Under the pieces are notes generated by a model. That model searched no databases, was not told where the DNA came from, and saw only the letters and a program-made list of their open reading frames with translations. Of a DNA stretch of 32,006 nucleotides, positions 21,084 through 26,513 are shown piece after piece. A program made the translations under genes and the position numbers. Within the stretch, counting starts at the first letter, position 1; every line of letters starts with the position of its first letter. Source of the DNA: a virus; the IMG/VR virus record IMGVR_UViG_3300042519_002162, positions 1-32,006 of that record; one strand, given 5' to 3'.

Positions 21084-21294
21084 TTTGAATAGCAGCTCGG
21101 AATGTAGAAGATTGTTTCCATCTTCGGTACGAGCACGGGGTCTAACCGTCAGCGGAAAAACATGGAAGTAACGAAAAGCCTCTGAGTTCATAACAGTACG
21201 TTTATTGGGAAACATTAAACGTGTTGGAATCTATGCGTAAATAAGAAACTCGCTGGAGTGTAGTTTATATAAAGCAAAGCTACATCTATTCAAA
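21084..21294 (+). ncRNA. Structured RNA, 211 nt, 9-bp closing stem
   Basis: TTTGAATAG/CTATTCAAA at the ends. Inside: GCTCG/CGAGC around GAAGAT-TGTTTCC-ATCTTC; ACGG/CCGT; ACGTTTA/TAAACGT (7 bp); TGTAGTTT/AAGCTACA (8 bp, one G-U). Four independent perfect arms in one closed unit are very unlikely by chance. No CCA, no ORF. Confidence 0.55.
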
Positions 21295-21307
21295 TAATTT
21301 TTGTTGA

Positions 21308-21585
21308 GGAGGTTGGCCTAGAGGCAGCAATCCTATAATGAGTAGAGTCCGTACTCTCAGTGAGTAAAAATGCAGCGATGAATTCTTGAATTCTGCATTT
21401 TCCATTACCAACTATAATGGTTTTGCTCGGAGGCAATTCAGACGATTGAACCGATAAGAACTAAGGAATTGACCTTAGCTCGGTGCCGAAACAGTAAGCG
21501 CAAGTGTAGTTGTTATATGCTTGGCCGCGAAACGGTGTCAGCTCTTTTGGCGTAATAGCACACTCTTCAAATAACTCATGCCTCC
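21308..21585 (+). ncRNA. Large structured RNA, ~278 nt
   Basis: GGAGG/CCTCC at the ends. Arms visible: GCC-TAGA-GGC, AGAGT/ACTCT, AAAATGCA/TGCATTTT enclosing the palindrome pair GAATTC-TT-GAATTC, ACCGA/TCGGT enclosing CTAAGG-AATTGA-CCTTAG, and AAGC/GCTT. Largest of the block. Position beside a phage tRNA array recalls the GOLLD/ROOL class of large RNAs, but I cannot confirm membership. Confidence 0.5.
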
Positions 21586-21599
21586 ACACGGAAGAAAGT

Positions 21600-21706
21600 T
21601 GGTAGATGGCACGGGAAACCGCCAACCATCTAGCCTACCATGAGTATAATTTTAACATACACAGTAGTCCTCTTGATTTACGTCAATGACAATAATGGCT
21701 GTGTGA
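21600..21706 (+). ncRNA. Hairpin pair closing the structured block
   Basis: TAGATGG/CCATCTA around CGG-GAAA-CCG (21600-21640 region, GGTAG/CTACC also pair), then ACACAG/CTGTGT enclosing GTC/GAC and TTGA-TTTACG-TCAA. No T-run follows either. They immediately precede tRNA-Asp. Confidence 0.4.
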
Positions 21707-21714
21707 AACTTTAT

Positions 21715-21788
21715 GGGGATATAGTATATGGGTATTACATTGGCCTGTCACGTCAAATAAGCGAGTTCGAGTCTCGCTATCCTCGCCA
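21715..21788 (+). tRNA. tRNA-Asp(GTC)
   Basis: Acceptor GGGGATA/TATCCTC, D stem GTA/TAC, anticodon stem TTGGC/GTCAA, loop CTGTCAC (anticodon 21747-21749), T stem GCGAG/CTCGC, G73, CCA. Confidence 0.93.
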
Positions 21789-21837
21789 TTTTTCGGCGTA
21801 CCGAAATCGGACAAGCAGTTCCGTTAACTGTTGAGCC

Positions 21838-21906
21838 AAATGGATGGCTCTGTAGATCAAATCGCTTAGTCTTGATCTATAATAATGGTGAAAATCCAAT
21901 CCATTT
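21838..21906 (+). ncRNA. Structured RNA, 8-bp closing stem
   Basis: AAATGGAT/ATCCATTT closes a 69-nt unit with a perfect 8-bp hairpin TAGATCAA/TTGATCTA (11-nt loop), then ATAATGG, a D-loop-like run found in several tRNAs here but on the wrong side. A smaller hairpin CAGTT/AACTG lies just upstream (21815-21831). Confidence 0.45.
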
Positions 21907-21919
21907 ATTTATAATTTAC

Positions 21920-22001
21920 AGAGAGTTAAGGGTACTGCCACCGGGCTTACGCGGTGGGTTCACGTAGCCTAATAAGCACACATGACCAAACACTCTCTCC
22001 A
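21920..22001 (+). ncRNA. tRNA-like RNA with CCA end
   Basis: AGAGAGT/ACTCTCT then CCA. Central hairpin CCACCG-GGCTTACG-CGGTGG has a strong stem and 8-nt loop. A TTCACGT stretch sits near the T-loop position but its stem is poor. tRNA length and CCA end, but no assignable anticodon. Confidence 0.4.
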
Positions 22002-22031
22002 TTTTGATTCCGATTAATTACCGGAGTTAAG

Positions 22032-22113
22032 CGTCCAATACGTCAAAGTCGAATAGCAAAGAGGTGCAGTTGACACAGGAACCTCTCGTGGTGCGAATCC
22101 ATCGGTTGGACGT
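22032..22113 (+). tRNA. tRNA-like with 17-nt anticodon loop, no CCA
   Basis: Acceptor CGTCCAA/TTGGACG, T arm GTGG-TGCGAAT-CCAT, T73, then TAA. Anticodon-position stem AGAGG/CCTCT (22060-22064, 22082-22086) encloses 17 nt. D arm unclear. Shares the enlarged-loop feature with the units at 17874 and 22444. Confidence 0.45.
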
Positions 22114-22179
22114 TAATTTTTTTGATTATAAAAAGTTTATAATAAAGTTTTGATATAATATATTCAATATATATTATAT

Positions 22180-22434
22180 ATGAACATATCACCTATACAA
22201 CCATCGGCTGGAATAAATAGTTCGCCAATAAACATTGAAACTGCGGCAAAGATATACAATAAAAATAGTCCAATGTCTATGCACACAAGTGCGGCTGGAT
22301 TTTTTGCTGGCGCAGATGTTGATATTGTATATGATCTTAAAAAAGCTTTGATGGCTGCAATAGATCGCGGCGATTTTGATAAAGCTATTTATATTTTAAA
22401 GTGTCTACAAGAAATAGGCTTTAGTAAGTTATAA
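22180..22434 (+). CDS. Small hypothetical protein (84 aa)
   Basis: Clear start after an AT-rich promoter-like tract (TATAAT at 22154-22159, CAATAT at 22165-22170). The N-terminal half is Ser/Pro/Asn-rich and probably disordered (NISPIQPSAGINSSP); the C-terminal half is a likely helical hairpin (IVYDLKKALMAAIDRG, then DFDKAIYILKCLQEIG) resembling a tetratricopeptide-like pair. Located between a tRNA-like unit and the interrupted tRNA at 22444. No family recognised. Confidence 0.6.
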   Translation: MNISPIQPSAGINSSPINIETAAKIYNKNSPMSMHTSAAGFFAGADVDIVYDLKKALMAAIDRGDFDKAIYILKCLQEIGFSKL

Positions 22435-22437
22435 ATA
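22430..22437 (+). promoter_or_regulatory. TATAAATA motif 6 nt before the interrupted tRNA
   Basis: Exact T4 late core overlapping the stop region of the 22180 gene. The tRNA at 22444 begins 6 bases after it, the usual distance to a late transcription start, so this tRNA could be made with its natural 5' end. Confidence 0.4.
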
Positions 22438-22443
22438 AATTAT

Positions 22444-22564
22444 TGGGATATGGTGTAATGGTAACACAGACGACTTTTTCATATCTGGAGATTCACAAGT
22501 GTGAGAAGGTTCGATTCCTTCAATGACTCGTCTATTCATGGTTCAAATCCATGTATCCCAGCCA
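22444..22564 (+). tRNA. Interrupted tRNA-Gln(TTG) with ~47-nt anticodon-loop insertion
   Basis: Every other part is canonical: acceptor TGGGATA/TATCCCA with T1-A72, G2-C71, G3-C70 and G73 (Gln identity set), D stem GTGT/ACAC, T arm CATGG-TTCAAAT-CCATG, CCA. The anticodon stem GACGA/TCGTC (22469-22473, 22528-22532) encloses 54 nt. Removing 22478-22524 leaves CTTTGAC, a 7-nt loop with T33 and anticodon TTG, nearly identical to the loop of tRNA-Gln at 18746. The insert folds as TCACA/TGTGA plus GAAGG-TTCGATT-CCTTC, a second perfect T arm. Far too short for a group I intron. Confidence 0.75.
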
Positions 22565-22605
22565 ATACAGAGTTGATGGGCGACGCAGACATTTTTAGAA
22601 TTTAT

Positions 22606-22680
22606 GGTGTGGTAGAACAATGGTAGTTCACCGTCTTGATAAGGCGTTGGTTGTGGGTTCGACTCCCACCCGCACCACCA
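22606..22680 (+). tRNA. tRNA-Ile(GAT)
   Basis: Acceptor GGTGTGG/CCGCACC, D stem GAAC/GTTC, anticodon stem CGTC/GGCG, loop TTGATAA (anticodon 22638-22640), T stem GTGGG/CCCAC, A73, CCA. Confidence 0.92.
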
Positions 22681-22772
22681 GCTTACCCGAAGCATCCCTC
22701 TCTTATGTAAAAATAATGATGGAGTCAATCTGAACAAACAGATGATGCTATATGACGATATAGCTAGGGCAA
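22681..22772 (+). ncRNA. Structured spacer RNA
   Basis: AGCATC/GATGCT encloses ATCTG-AACAAA-CAGAT, followed by the perfect hairpin GCTATAT-GACG-ATATAGC. No tRNA features, no ORF. Confidence 0.4.
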
Positions 22773-22780
22773 TCTTTTAT

Positions 22781-22858
22781 AGTCGTCTAGTTCATCTGGT
22801 TGAAGACACTTGCTCGACATGCAAGAATAGGTGAGTTCGATTCTCGCGGCGACTACCA
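22781..22858 (+). tRNA. tRNA-Val(GAC)
   Basis: Acceptor AGTCGTC/GGCGACT, anticodon stem CTTGC/GCAAG, loop TCGACAT (anticodon 22816-22818), T stem GTGAG/CTCGC, A73, CCA. Base 33 is C instead of the near-universal T, so decoding may be altered. Confidence 0.82.
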
Positions 22859-22869
22859 ATCAATAACAC

Positions 22870-22898
22870 TTGACATTTTTAGAGAAGATTAGAGTATT
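22870..22898 (+). promoter_or_regulatory. Candidate early-type promoter before tRNA-Ala
   Basis: TTGACA (22870-22875) with AGTATT at 17-base spacing (22893-22898). It could re-initiate transcription within the array. Confidence 0.35.
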
Positions 22899-22916
22899 GA
22901 TAGTTAAATATTTTAT

Positions 22917-22991
22917 GGGCTTATAGTGATAATGGTAGCACAGTTGATTTGCATTCAACAGGTTGGGATTCGATTTCCCATAGGTCCACCA
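22917..22991 (+). tRNA. tRNA-Ala(TGC)
   Basis: Acceptor GGGCTTA/TAGGTCC, D stem GTG/CAC, anticodon stem GTTGA/TCAAC, loop TTTGCAT (anticodon 22950-22952), T stem TGGGA/TCCCA, A73, CCA. Confidence 0.92.
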
Positions 22992-22992
22992 G

Positions 22993-23403
22993 TTATTCGT
23001 GCAGGTTTTTCAAACGATATCTTCGTTTATAAGTTGCCCGTTTTGTGTTCTTTACATTCCTTCCACAATAAGTATCAGTTTGAGAATGACAGTTTGGACA
23101 AAGAAATCTCAAATTTGAGGGAAAATTGTTGTCAGAGTTTCCGTCTATATGGTCGATGTGCAATGCTATATTCTTTCCATTCCAATTCAATAGGTTGCAG
23201 ATATTACATTTATATCCACCATTGTTCTCCGTTAAATAACGTTTCAATGTCAATGGGTGATGAACCTTTCCGTCCTCTATACGAGGTTTGGTTATGGTTT
23301 TATATTGATAGTCCAATTGACATCTGTTACTACAATATTTGCCGGTCTGTTGAGACGGCATAAACACAAATTCTTTACTACAATTTTTACAGTTTGATTT
23401 CAT
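22993..23403 (-). CDS. HNH homing endonuclease, antisense within the tRNA array
   Basis: 136 aa from the ATG at 23403. N-terminal zinc-finger pairs: CKNC near the start and YCSNRC about 20 residues on. The HNH core is LHIDHIDGNSDNNFPSNLRFLCPNCHSQT, with His-Ile-Asp-His as the metal site and the Asn and final His of the beta-beta-alpha-metal fold, plus a KCNIC/CPNC zinc pair around it. The basic tail (KRATYKRRYRLKNL) should bind DNA. I prefer the internal start because TATTTATT sits 3 bases upstream of it on the minus strand; a longer version from 23430 adds nine residues. It lies between tRNA-Ala, which ends 2 bases before it, and tRNA-Val. Typical of a selfish insertion. Confidence 0.9.
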   Translation of the reverse strand: MKSNCKNCSKEFVFMPSQQTGKYCSNRCQLDYQYKTITKPRIEDGKVHHPLTLKRYLTENNGGYKCNICNLLNWNGKNIALHIDHIDGNSDNNFPSNLRFLCPNCHSQTDTYCGRNVKNTKRATYKRRYRLKNLHE

Positions 23404-23406
23404 ATC

Positions 23407-23414
23407 AATAAATA
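23407..23414 (-). promoter_or_regulatory. Late-promoter-like motif of the HNH gene
   Basis: TATTTATT on the minus strand, 3 bases before the ATG at 23403; orientation matches the gene. Confidence 0.45.
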
Positions 23415-23457
23415 TTAGACCGAATGACAAAAAACACTTGGTCTAACAACATTTTAC

Positions 23458-23533
23458 ACCGGGTTAGCACAGTGGCTAATGCACTTCGTTTACATCGAAG
23501 CTATCAGGGGTTCGAGTCCCTTACCCGGTACCA
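23458..23533 (+). tRNA. tRNA-Val(TAC)
   Basis: Acceptor ACCGGGT/ACCCGGT, D stem GCA/TGC, anticodon stem CTTCG/CGAAG, loop TTTACAT (anticodon 23491-23493), T stem AGGGG/CCCTT, A73, CCA. Confidence 0.94.
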
Positions 23534-23605
23534 TTTTTGCTTACGAGGGAAGCCCCTTAGTGGTGACGACATACTTTATCACGTCAAATTTTTGATACTA
23601 AATAG

Positions 23606-23636
23606 GTTGACAACTGTTCATATATAGATATTTATA
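23606..23636 (+). promoter_or_regulatory. Promoter region of the Ala-rich protein gene
   Basis: A TTGACA hexamer followed about 17 bases later by ATTTAT, which is part of TATTTATA (23629-23636). Early and late elements overlap. The ATG at 23672 is 35 bases downstream, so this message has a leader. Confidence 0.4.
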
Positions 23637-23671
23637 TATGCAGGTATTATATAACAATAATAAAAAACCAT

Positions 23672-24748
23672 ATGAGTAAAAAAATCAATACTATTCAAGA
23701 CCTAGCCGCACGTTTGTCGGCGGTCGAAGCAAAGTTAAACACGCTTTCTGGATTTGAATCCATTGGCGTCGATGCATCAAGCATCCAAGAATTAAACATT
23801 CGTTTGTCTATCGTTGAAAATGCGGTAGATACACTAATCGAAAAACCAGCTGTTGATGCAGTTGCTGAATTGATTGCTGCTCCAGCATATCAATCTACAA
23901 TCGCAATTGACGACGTTGTTGCTCTAAGCCCAGCCGCCGAAGTTCCAGCCGCCGCAGCCATTGTAACTGATGTTATTACCGCTCAAGCTGCCTCCGAAGC
24001 ACCGGTTGATGCGCAAGTTGCCGAAGTCGTAACTGCCGCAGTTGCCGCCGTAGTTAATGCCGAAGCCGAAGTTGTAACTAACTCCGAAGCTCTTGTAGCC
24101 GCTATCGTTGAAGCCGTTTCCTACACTCAAATCGTTTCGGAACCAGCATCTTCTCAAGCCGCAATTGATGCCGTTGTTGCAATCATTGAAACCGCAACAG
24201 GCGAAGCTCCAAGTGCAGAAGTTATTGCACAAGTTACCGAAGCAATCGAAGCTTGCCCAACAGAAGCCGCAATCTCCGAAGTTATTTCCGCAGAAGCTGC
24301 TCCAGCTGCTGTAGTTGAAACCATCATCAACGAAATCGTTGCTGAAAGTCCAAGTGCAGAAGTTCCAGCTGCCGCTGAAATCGTAAACGCGGTAGTTGAG
24401 TCTGTTGTTACTGCTGACGCAGAAACGCACCCAGAAGTTGTTGCCGCCGTTGCTGCTGCTGTTGCTGCTATTGTTAATGCTGAACCAGAAGTTGTTCAAG
24501 ATGCAGAAGCTATCACCGACGCAATCACTGCCGCCGTTGCTGAACTACCGGCACCAGAATCTGCCGCTGTTCAAAATCAAATTACAGATGCTGTTACTGC
24601 CGTTATTGCTACTGCTACAAGTGTAGAGCAAGTTGATACAGAAGTATTGGCACAAGTAGCAGAGGCCGTAGCTGCTGACCCAGAATTAGATGCTGTTGCC
24701 GAACGTTTGAGTTTGGTTGAACAAAAACTTTTTTCGCTGGGAAAATAA
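23672..24748 (+). CDS. Ala/Val/Glu-rich repetitive acidic protein (358 aa)
   Basis: The ends share a related heptad-like motif: IQDLAARLSAVEAKLNTLSG at the N-terminus and LDAVAERLSLVEQKLFSLGK at the C-terminus, likely short coiled coils. Between lie ~280 residues of Ala, Val, Glu, Thr and Ile with loose repeats of the form APSAEV-AAEIV-AVV and about 45-residue periodicity, almost no aromatic or basic residues. Predicted as an elongated, strongly acidic helical rod. No signal peptide. Its own promoter region and strong terminator suggest high expression, as for a structural, scaffolding or decoration protein. I do not recognise a family. Confidence 0.75.
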   Translation: MSKKINTIQDLAARLSAVEAKLNTLSGFESIGVDASSIQELNIRLSIVENAVDTLIEKPAVDAVAELIAAPAYQSTIAIDDVVALSPAAEVPAAAAIVTDVITAQAASEAPVDAQVAEVVTAAVAAVVNAEAEVVTNSEALVAAIVEAVSYTQIVSEPASSQAAIDAVVAIIETATGEAPSAEVIAQVTEAIEACPTEAAISEVISAEAAPAAVVETIINEIVAESPSAEVPAAAEIVNAVVESVVTADAETHPEVVAAVAAAVAAIVNAEPEVVQDAEAITDAITAAVAELPAPESAAVQNQITDAVTAVIATATSVEQVDTEVLAQVAEAVAADPELDAVAERLSLVEQKLFSLGK

Positions 24749-24788
24749 CAGCCAGCGTAGGACAGAAGTTAGATGGTGTTCGACGCTG
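24735..24788 (+). promoter_or_regulatory. Three-segment alternative hairpin at a gene end
   Basis: CGCTGG (24736-24741, in the last codons), CCAGCG (24753-24758) and CGCTGG (24784-24789 region) can pair 1-2 or 2-3. The two hairpins exclude each other and lie before the terminator. May be an attenuator-like switch or a 3'-end stability element. Confidence 0.3.
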
Positions 24789-24816
24789 GATACTAAATTT
24801 ATTTTAATCTAATACG

Positions 24817-24844
24817 AAGGCTCCAGAAATGGAGCCTTTTTTAT
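24817..24844 (+). terminator. Intrinsic terminator of the Ala-rich gene
   Basis: AAGGCTCC-AGAAAT-GGAGCCTT followed by TTTTATT. Confidence 0.92.
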
Positions 24845-24876
24845 TGATGTGTTGTATATTATAAGAAACAATTTAT

Positions 24877-24955
24877 GGCGATATTAGTGTAATGGTTTAG
24901 CACAGAATCCTGTGAAGATTCGAGAGAGTGGGTTCAATTCCCCCATATCGCCCCA
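24877..24955 (+). tRNA. tRNA-His(GTG)
   Basis: Encoded extra G-1 pairs with C73, the His hallmark. Acceptor GCGATAT/ATATCGC, D stem GTG/CAC, anticodon stem GAATC/GATTC, loop CTGTGAA (anticodon 24912-24914), CCA. One mismatch in the T stem. Confidence 0.93.
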
Positions 24956-24966
24956 ATTTGATTTAT

Positions 24967-25043
24967 AGGTGGGTCGCATAATTGGTATTGCAGCAGTCTC
25001 CAAAACTGCCACCCTGTGGGTTCGAGTCCCACCCCACCTGCCA
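24967..25043 (+). tRNA. tRNA-Trp(CCA)
   Basis: Acceptor AGGTGGG/CCCACCT, G73, D stem GCA/TGC, anticodon stem GCAGT/ACTGC with loop CTCCAAA (anticodon 25000-25002), T stem GTGGG/CCCAC, CCA. Confidence 0.94.
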
Positions 25044-25048
25044 TTTAT

Positions 25049-25125
25049 GCTAATGTAGTCTAAAGAATAGGCACCAGTTTCCTAAACTGTTTTACATATA
25101 GGTTTGAGTCCTATCATTGGCACCA
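25049..25125 (+). tRNA. tRNA-Arg(CCT)
   Basis: Acceptor GCTAATG/CATTGGC, anticodon stem CAGT/ACTG with loop TTCCTAA (anticodon 25081-25083), T stem ATAGG/CCTAT, A73, CCA. The D loop lacks the usual GG. Confidence 0.88.
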
Positions 25126-25132
25126 ATTTTAC

Positions 25133-25209
25133 GTCGCTGTGCGCTCGAATGGTTAGAGCAGCCTCTGCAAAAGGCATTTATGTGGGTTCAACTCCCATCA
25201 GCGACTCCA
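25133..25209 (+). tRNA. tRNA-Cys(GCA)
   Basis: Acceptor GTCGCTG/CAGCGAC, D stem GCTC/GAGC, anticodon stem GCCT/AGGC, loop CTGCAAA (anticodon 25167-25169), T73 as usual for Cys, CCA. Confidence 0.93.
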
Positions 25210-25215
25210 CTTTAT

Positions 25216-25304
25216 GGAGAATACCGTGGGGGGTTTCCACGAACAACTTGGAAAGTTGTGGTGCGCCTAAAAACGCAATAGCTCGACTCTATTATTCTCC
25301 GCCA
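25216..25304 (+). tRNA. tRNA-Ser(GGA), class II
   Basis: Acceptor GGAGAAT/ATTCTCC, D stem GTGG/CCAC, anticodon stem ACAAC/GTTGT, loop TTGGAAA (anticodon 25250-25252), long variable arm TGCG/CGCA, G73, CCA. Confidence 0.93.
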
Positions 25305-25310
25305 TTTTTT

Positions 25311-25402
25311 GGAAGATTAAACAGCAAGGCGTTGTAACTGTTTGCTAAACAGATTGTCTGGTGTAAAAGCCGGATGAGTTTCGAGTACTCAGTCTTCCGC
25401 CA
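25311..25402 (+). tRNA. tRNA-Ser(GCT), class II
   Basis: Acceptor GGAAGAT/GTCTTCC, anticodon stem CTGT/ACAG, loop TTGCTAA (anticodon 25344-25346), variable arm TCTGG/CCGGA, T arm TGAGT-TTCGAGT-ACTCA, G73, CCA. Confidence 0.92.
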
Positions 25403-25457
25403 TTTTTAATATGTATTCTGCAATATAATTCAATTTGCTTTATACATATGTTTATAC

Positions 25458-25549
25458 GGAAGCGTGGGTGAGTGGATAAAAATCGCTTGTCTTGAAAACA
25501 AGAATCGGTGATGAGCCGGTCGTAGGTTCGAATCCTACCGCTTCCGCCA
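25458..25549 (+). tRNA. tRNA-Ser(TGA), class II
   Basis: Acceptor GGAAGCG/CGCTTCC, anticodon stem CTTGT/ACAAG with loop CTTGAAA (anticodon 25493-25495), variable arm CGG/CCG, T stem GTAGG/CCTAC, G73, CCA. Confidence 0.94.
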
Positions 25550-25556
25550 TTTTTGA

Positions 25557-25628
25557 TAAGTTATAGTGTAATGTTAGCACGCATTCGGTAGCGAGTGAAG
25601 GAAGGCTCGATCCCTTCTAACTTGTCAA
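25557..25628 (+). tRNA. Atypical tRNA, anticodon uncertain
   Basis: Acceptor TAAGTTA/TAACTTG (continues to 9 bp with GA/TC), D stem GTG/CAC, T arm GAAGG-CTCGATC-CCTTC, T73, CAA in place of CCA. The anticodon arm CATTC/GAGTG has only a 6-nt loop GGTAGC; an alternative CGC/GCG stem gives 8 nt. Decayed or specialised. Confidence 0.55.
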
Positions 25629-25633
25629 TTTTT

Positions 25634-25708
25634 GCAGCATAAACATAAATGGTGATGTACAAGTTTCGTAAACTTGAAAACCGAGTTCGATTCTCGGATG
25701 CTGCTCCA
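25634..25708 (+). tRNA. tRNA-Thr(CGT)
   Basis: Acceptor GCAGCAT/ATGCTGC, D stem ACAT/ATGT, anticodon stem CAAGT/ACTTG, loop TTCGTAA (anticodon 25667-25669), T stem CCGAG/CTCGG, T73, CCA. Confidence 0.94.
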
Positions 25709-25752
25709 CATTATAAAAAGATTATAATATATGTTATAATATAACTATAATA

Positions 25753-25760
25753 TATTTATT
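25753..25760 (+). promoter_or_regulatory. Late-promoter-like motif, 6 nt before a start codon
   Basis: TATTTATT followed by GGTACT and the ATG at 25767. The spacing puts the expected transcription start on the A of ATG. Confidence 0.5.
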
Positions 25761-25766
25761 GGTACT

Positions 25767-26447
25767 ATGGATACCAATAATATTATATTAGTACAAGATA
25801 AGTCGTTTAATCAAGCCAATTCATATAATCCTGACACACCTGATAATAAGTGTGATCATTTGTCTGTGTTGTGCTTTAGTGGCAAAAGAGATGTAGTTGT
25901 TGAAAACTGCGTTATTGACGGCCAAAATGCAAGATGGGGTAGCAAAGCTTCAAATGGATTTAATCATACTTATAACAATTGCATATTTAAAAATGCAACT
26001 GCTCGTTCGTTTGATATGGTTCGTGGAGGCAACATAACATTTAACAACTGTCGTTTTGAAAATGATGGCAGTCGTAAAAAAATAACATCACCATATGCTA
26101 TCGCCGAACAGTGTGATATTGGCATGAAGGCTGGTATTCGCGATGTTACATTTAACGACTGTGTACTAAATGATATTCTTATTGGCGATTATAGCATATA
26201 TGATCAAGCTGATAGACCAAAGGCTCGTAGATTTACATTTAATAATTGTAAGAATCTTGACGGCGGCGCAATTATCATTCGTGGCAAATATTTTGAAAAA
26301 GACAGTCTTGTGCTAAACAACACAAAAGCTAAGGTGTGGATCTGGCCAGAACTATTGACCAAACTATATTGGGCATATAACCGTAAGTTTGGTGACACTA
26401 GAAAGTTTGAAGGTTGGAATGTCATAACAGACGAAGAAAAATTATAA
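25767..26447 (+). CDS. Right-handed beta-helix protein (226 aa)
   Basis: No signal peptide. Regular ~22-25-residue rungs containing an N-C-x-F or N-C pattern: VVVENCVIDGQ, HTYNNCIFKNA, ITFNNCRFEND, VTFNDCVLND, FTFNNCKNLDGG, LVLNNTKAKV. This is the parallel beta-helix rhythm of pectate-lyase-like folds, with stacked Asn and Cys ladders. Phages use such folds in tail spikes and in carbohydrate-active proteins. No catalytic residues are evident and it is short for a spike, so it may be an accessory fibre domain or a sugar-binding protein. Single gene between a leaderless-type late motif and a terminator. Confidence 0.7.
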   Translation: MDTNNIILVQDKSFNQANSYNPDTPDNKCDHLSVLCFSGKRDVVVENCVIDGQNARWGSKASNGFNHTYNNCIFKNATARSFDMVRGGNITFNNCRFENDGSRKKITSPYAIAEQCDIGMKAGIRDVTFNDCVLNDILIGDYSIYDQADRPKARRFTFNNCKNLDGGAIIIRGKYFEKDSLVLNNTKAKVWIWPELLTKLYWAYNRKFGDTRKFEGWNVITDEEKL

Positions 26448-26455
26448 AATAACTC

Positions 26456-26486
26456 AAACCCAACTTTATAATCGGTTGGGTTTTTT
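26456..26486 (+). terminator. Intrinsic terminator
   Basis: AAACCCAAC/GTTGGGTTT stem with a 10-nt loop, then TTTTTG. Confidence 0.92.
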
Positions 26487-26500
26487 GTTGTTTCTGTATA

Positions 26501-26508
26501 TATTTATA
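26501..26508 (+). promoter_or_regulatory. Late-promoter-like motif, 5 nt before a start codon
   Basis: TATTTATA, then AGCAT and the ATG at 26514; directly after the preceding terminator. Drives the 26514 gene and possibly the PlcP/Agt pair. Confidence 0.55.
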
Positions 26509-26513
26509 AGCAT

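Noticed and set aside
20854-21171. 105-codon plus-strand ORF in the structured block
   Set aside because: It starts inside one RNA unit and runs through the CCA end of another; the product has no protein-like pattern and no start signal. The 98-codon minus frame at 20919-21215 fails for the same reasons.
22444-22564. Group I intron in the interrupted tRNA
   Set aside because: The insert is about 47 nt with no room for the P3-P9 catalytic core; tRNA group I introns are at least about 200 nt.
22926-23363. 145-codon plus-strand ORF opposite the HNH gene
   Set aside because: It begins inside tRNA-Ala, and the minus strand encodes an unmistakable HNH domain over the same bases.
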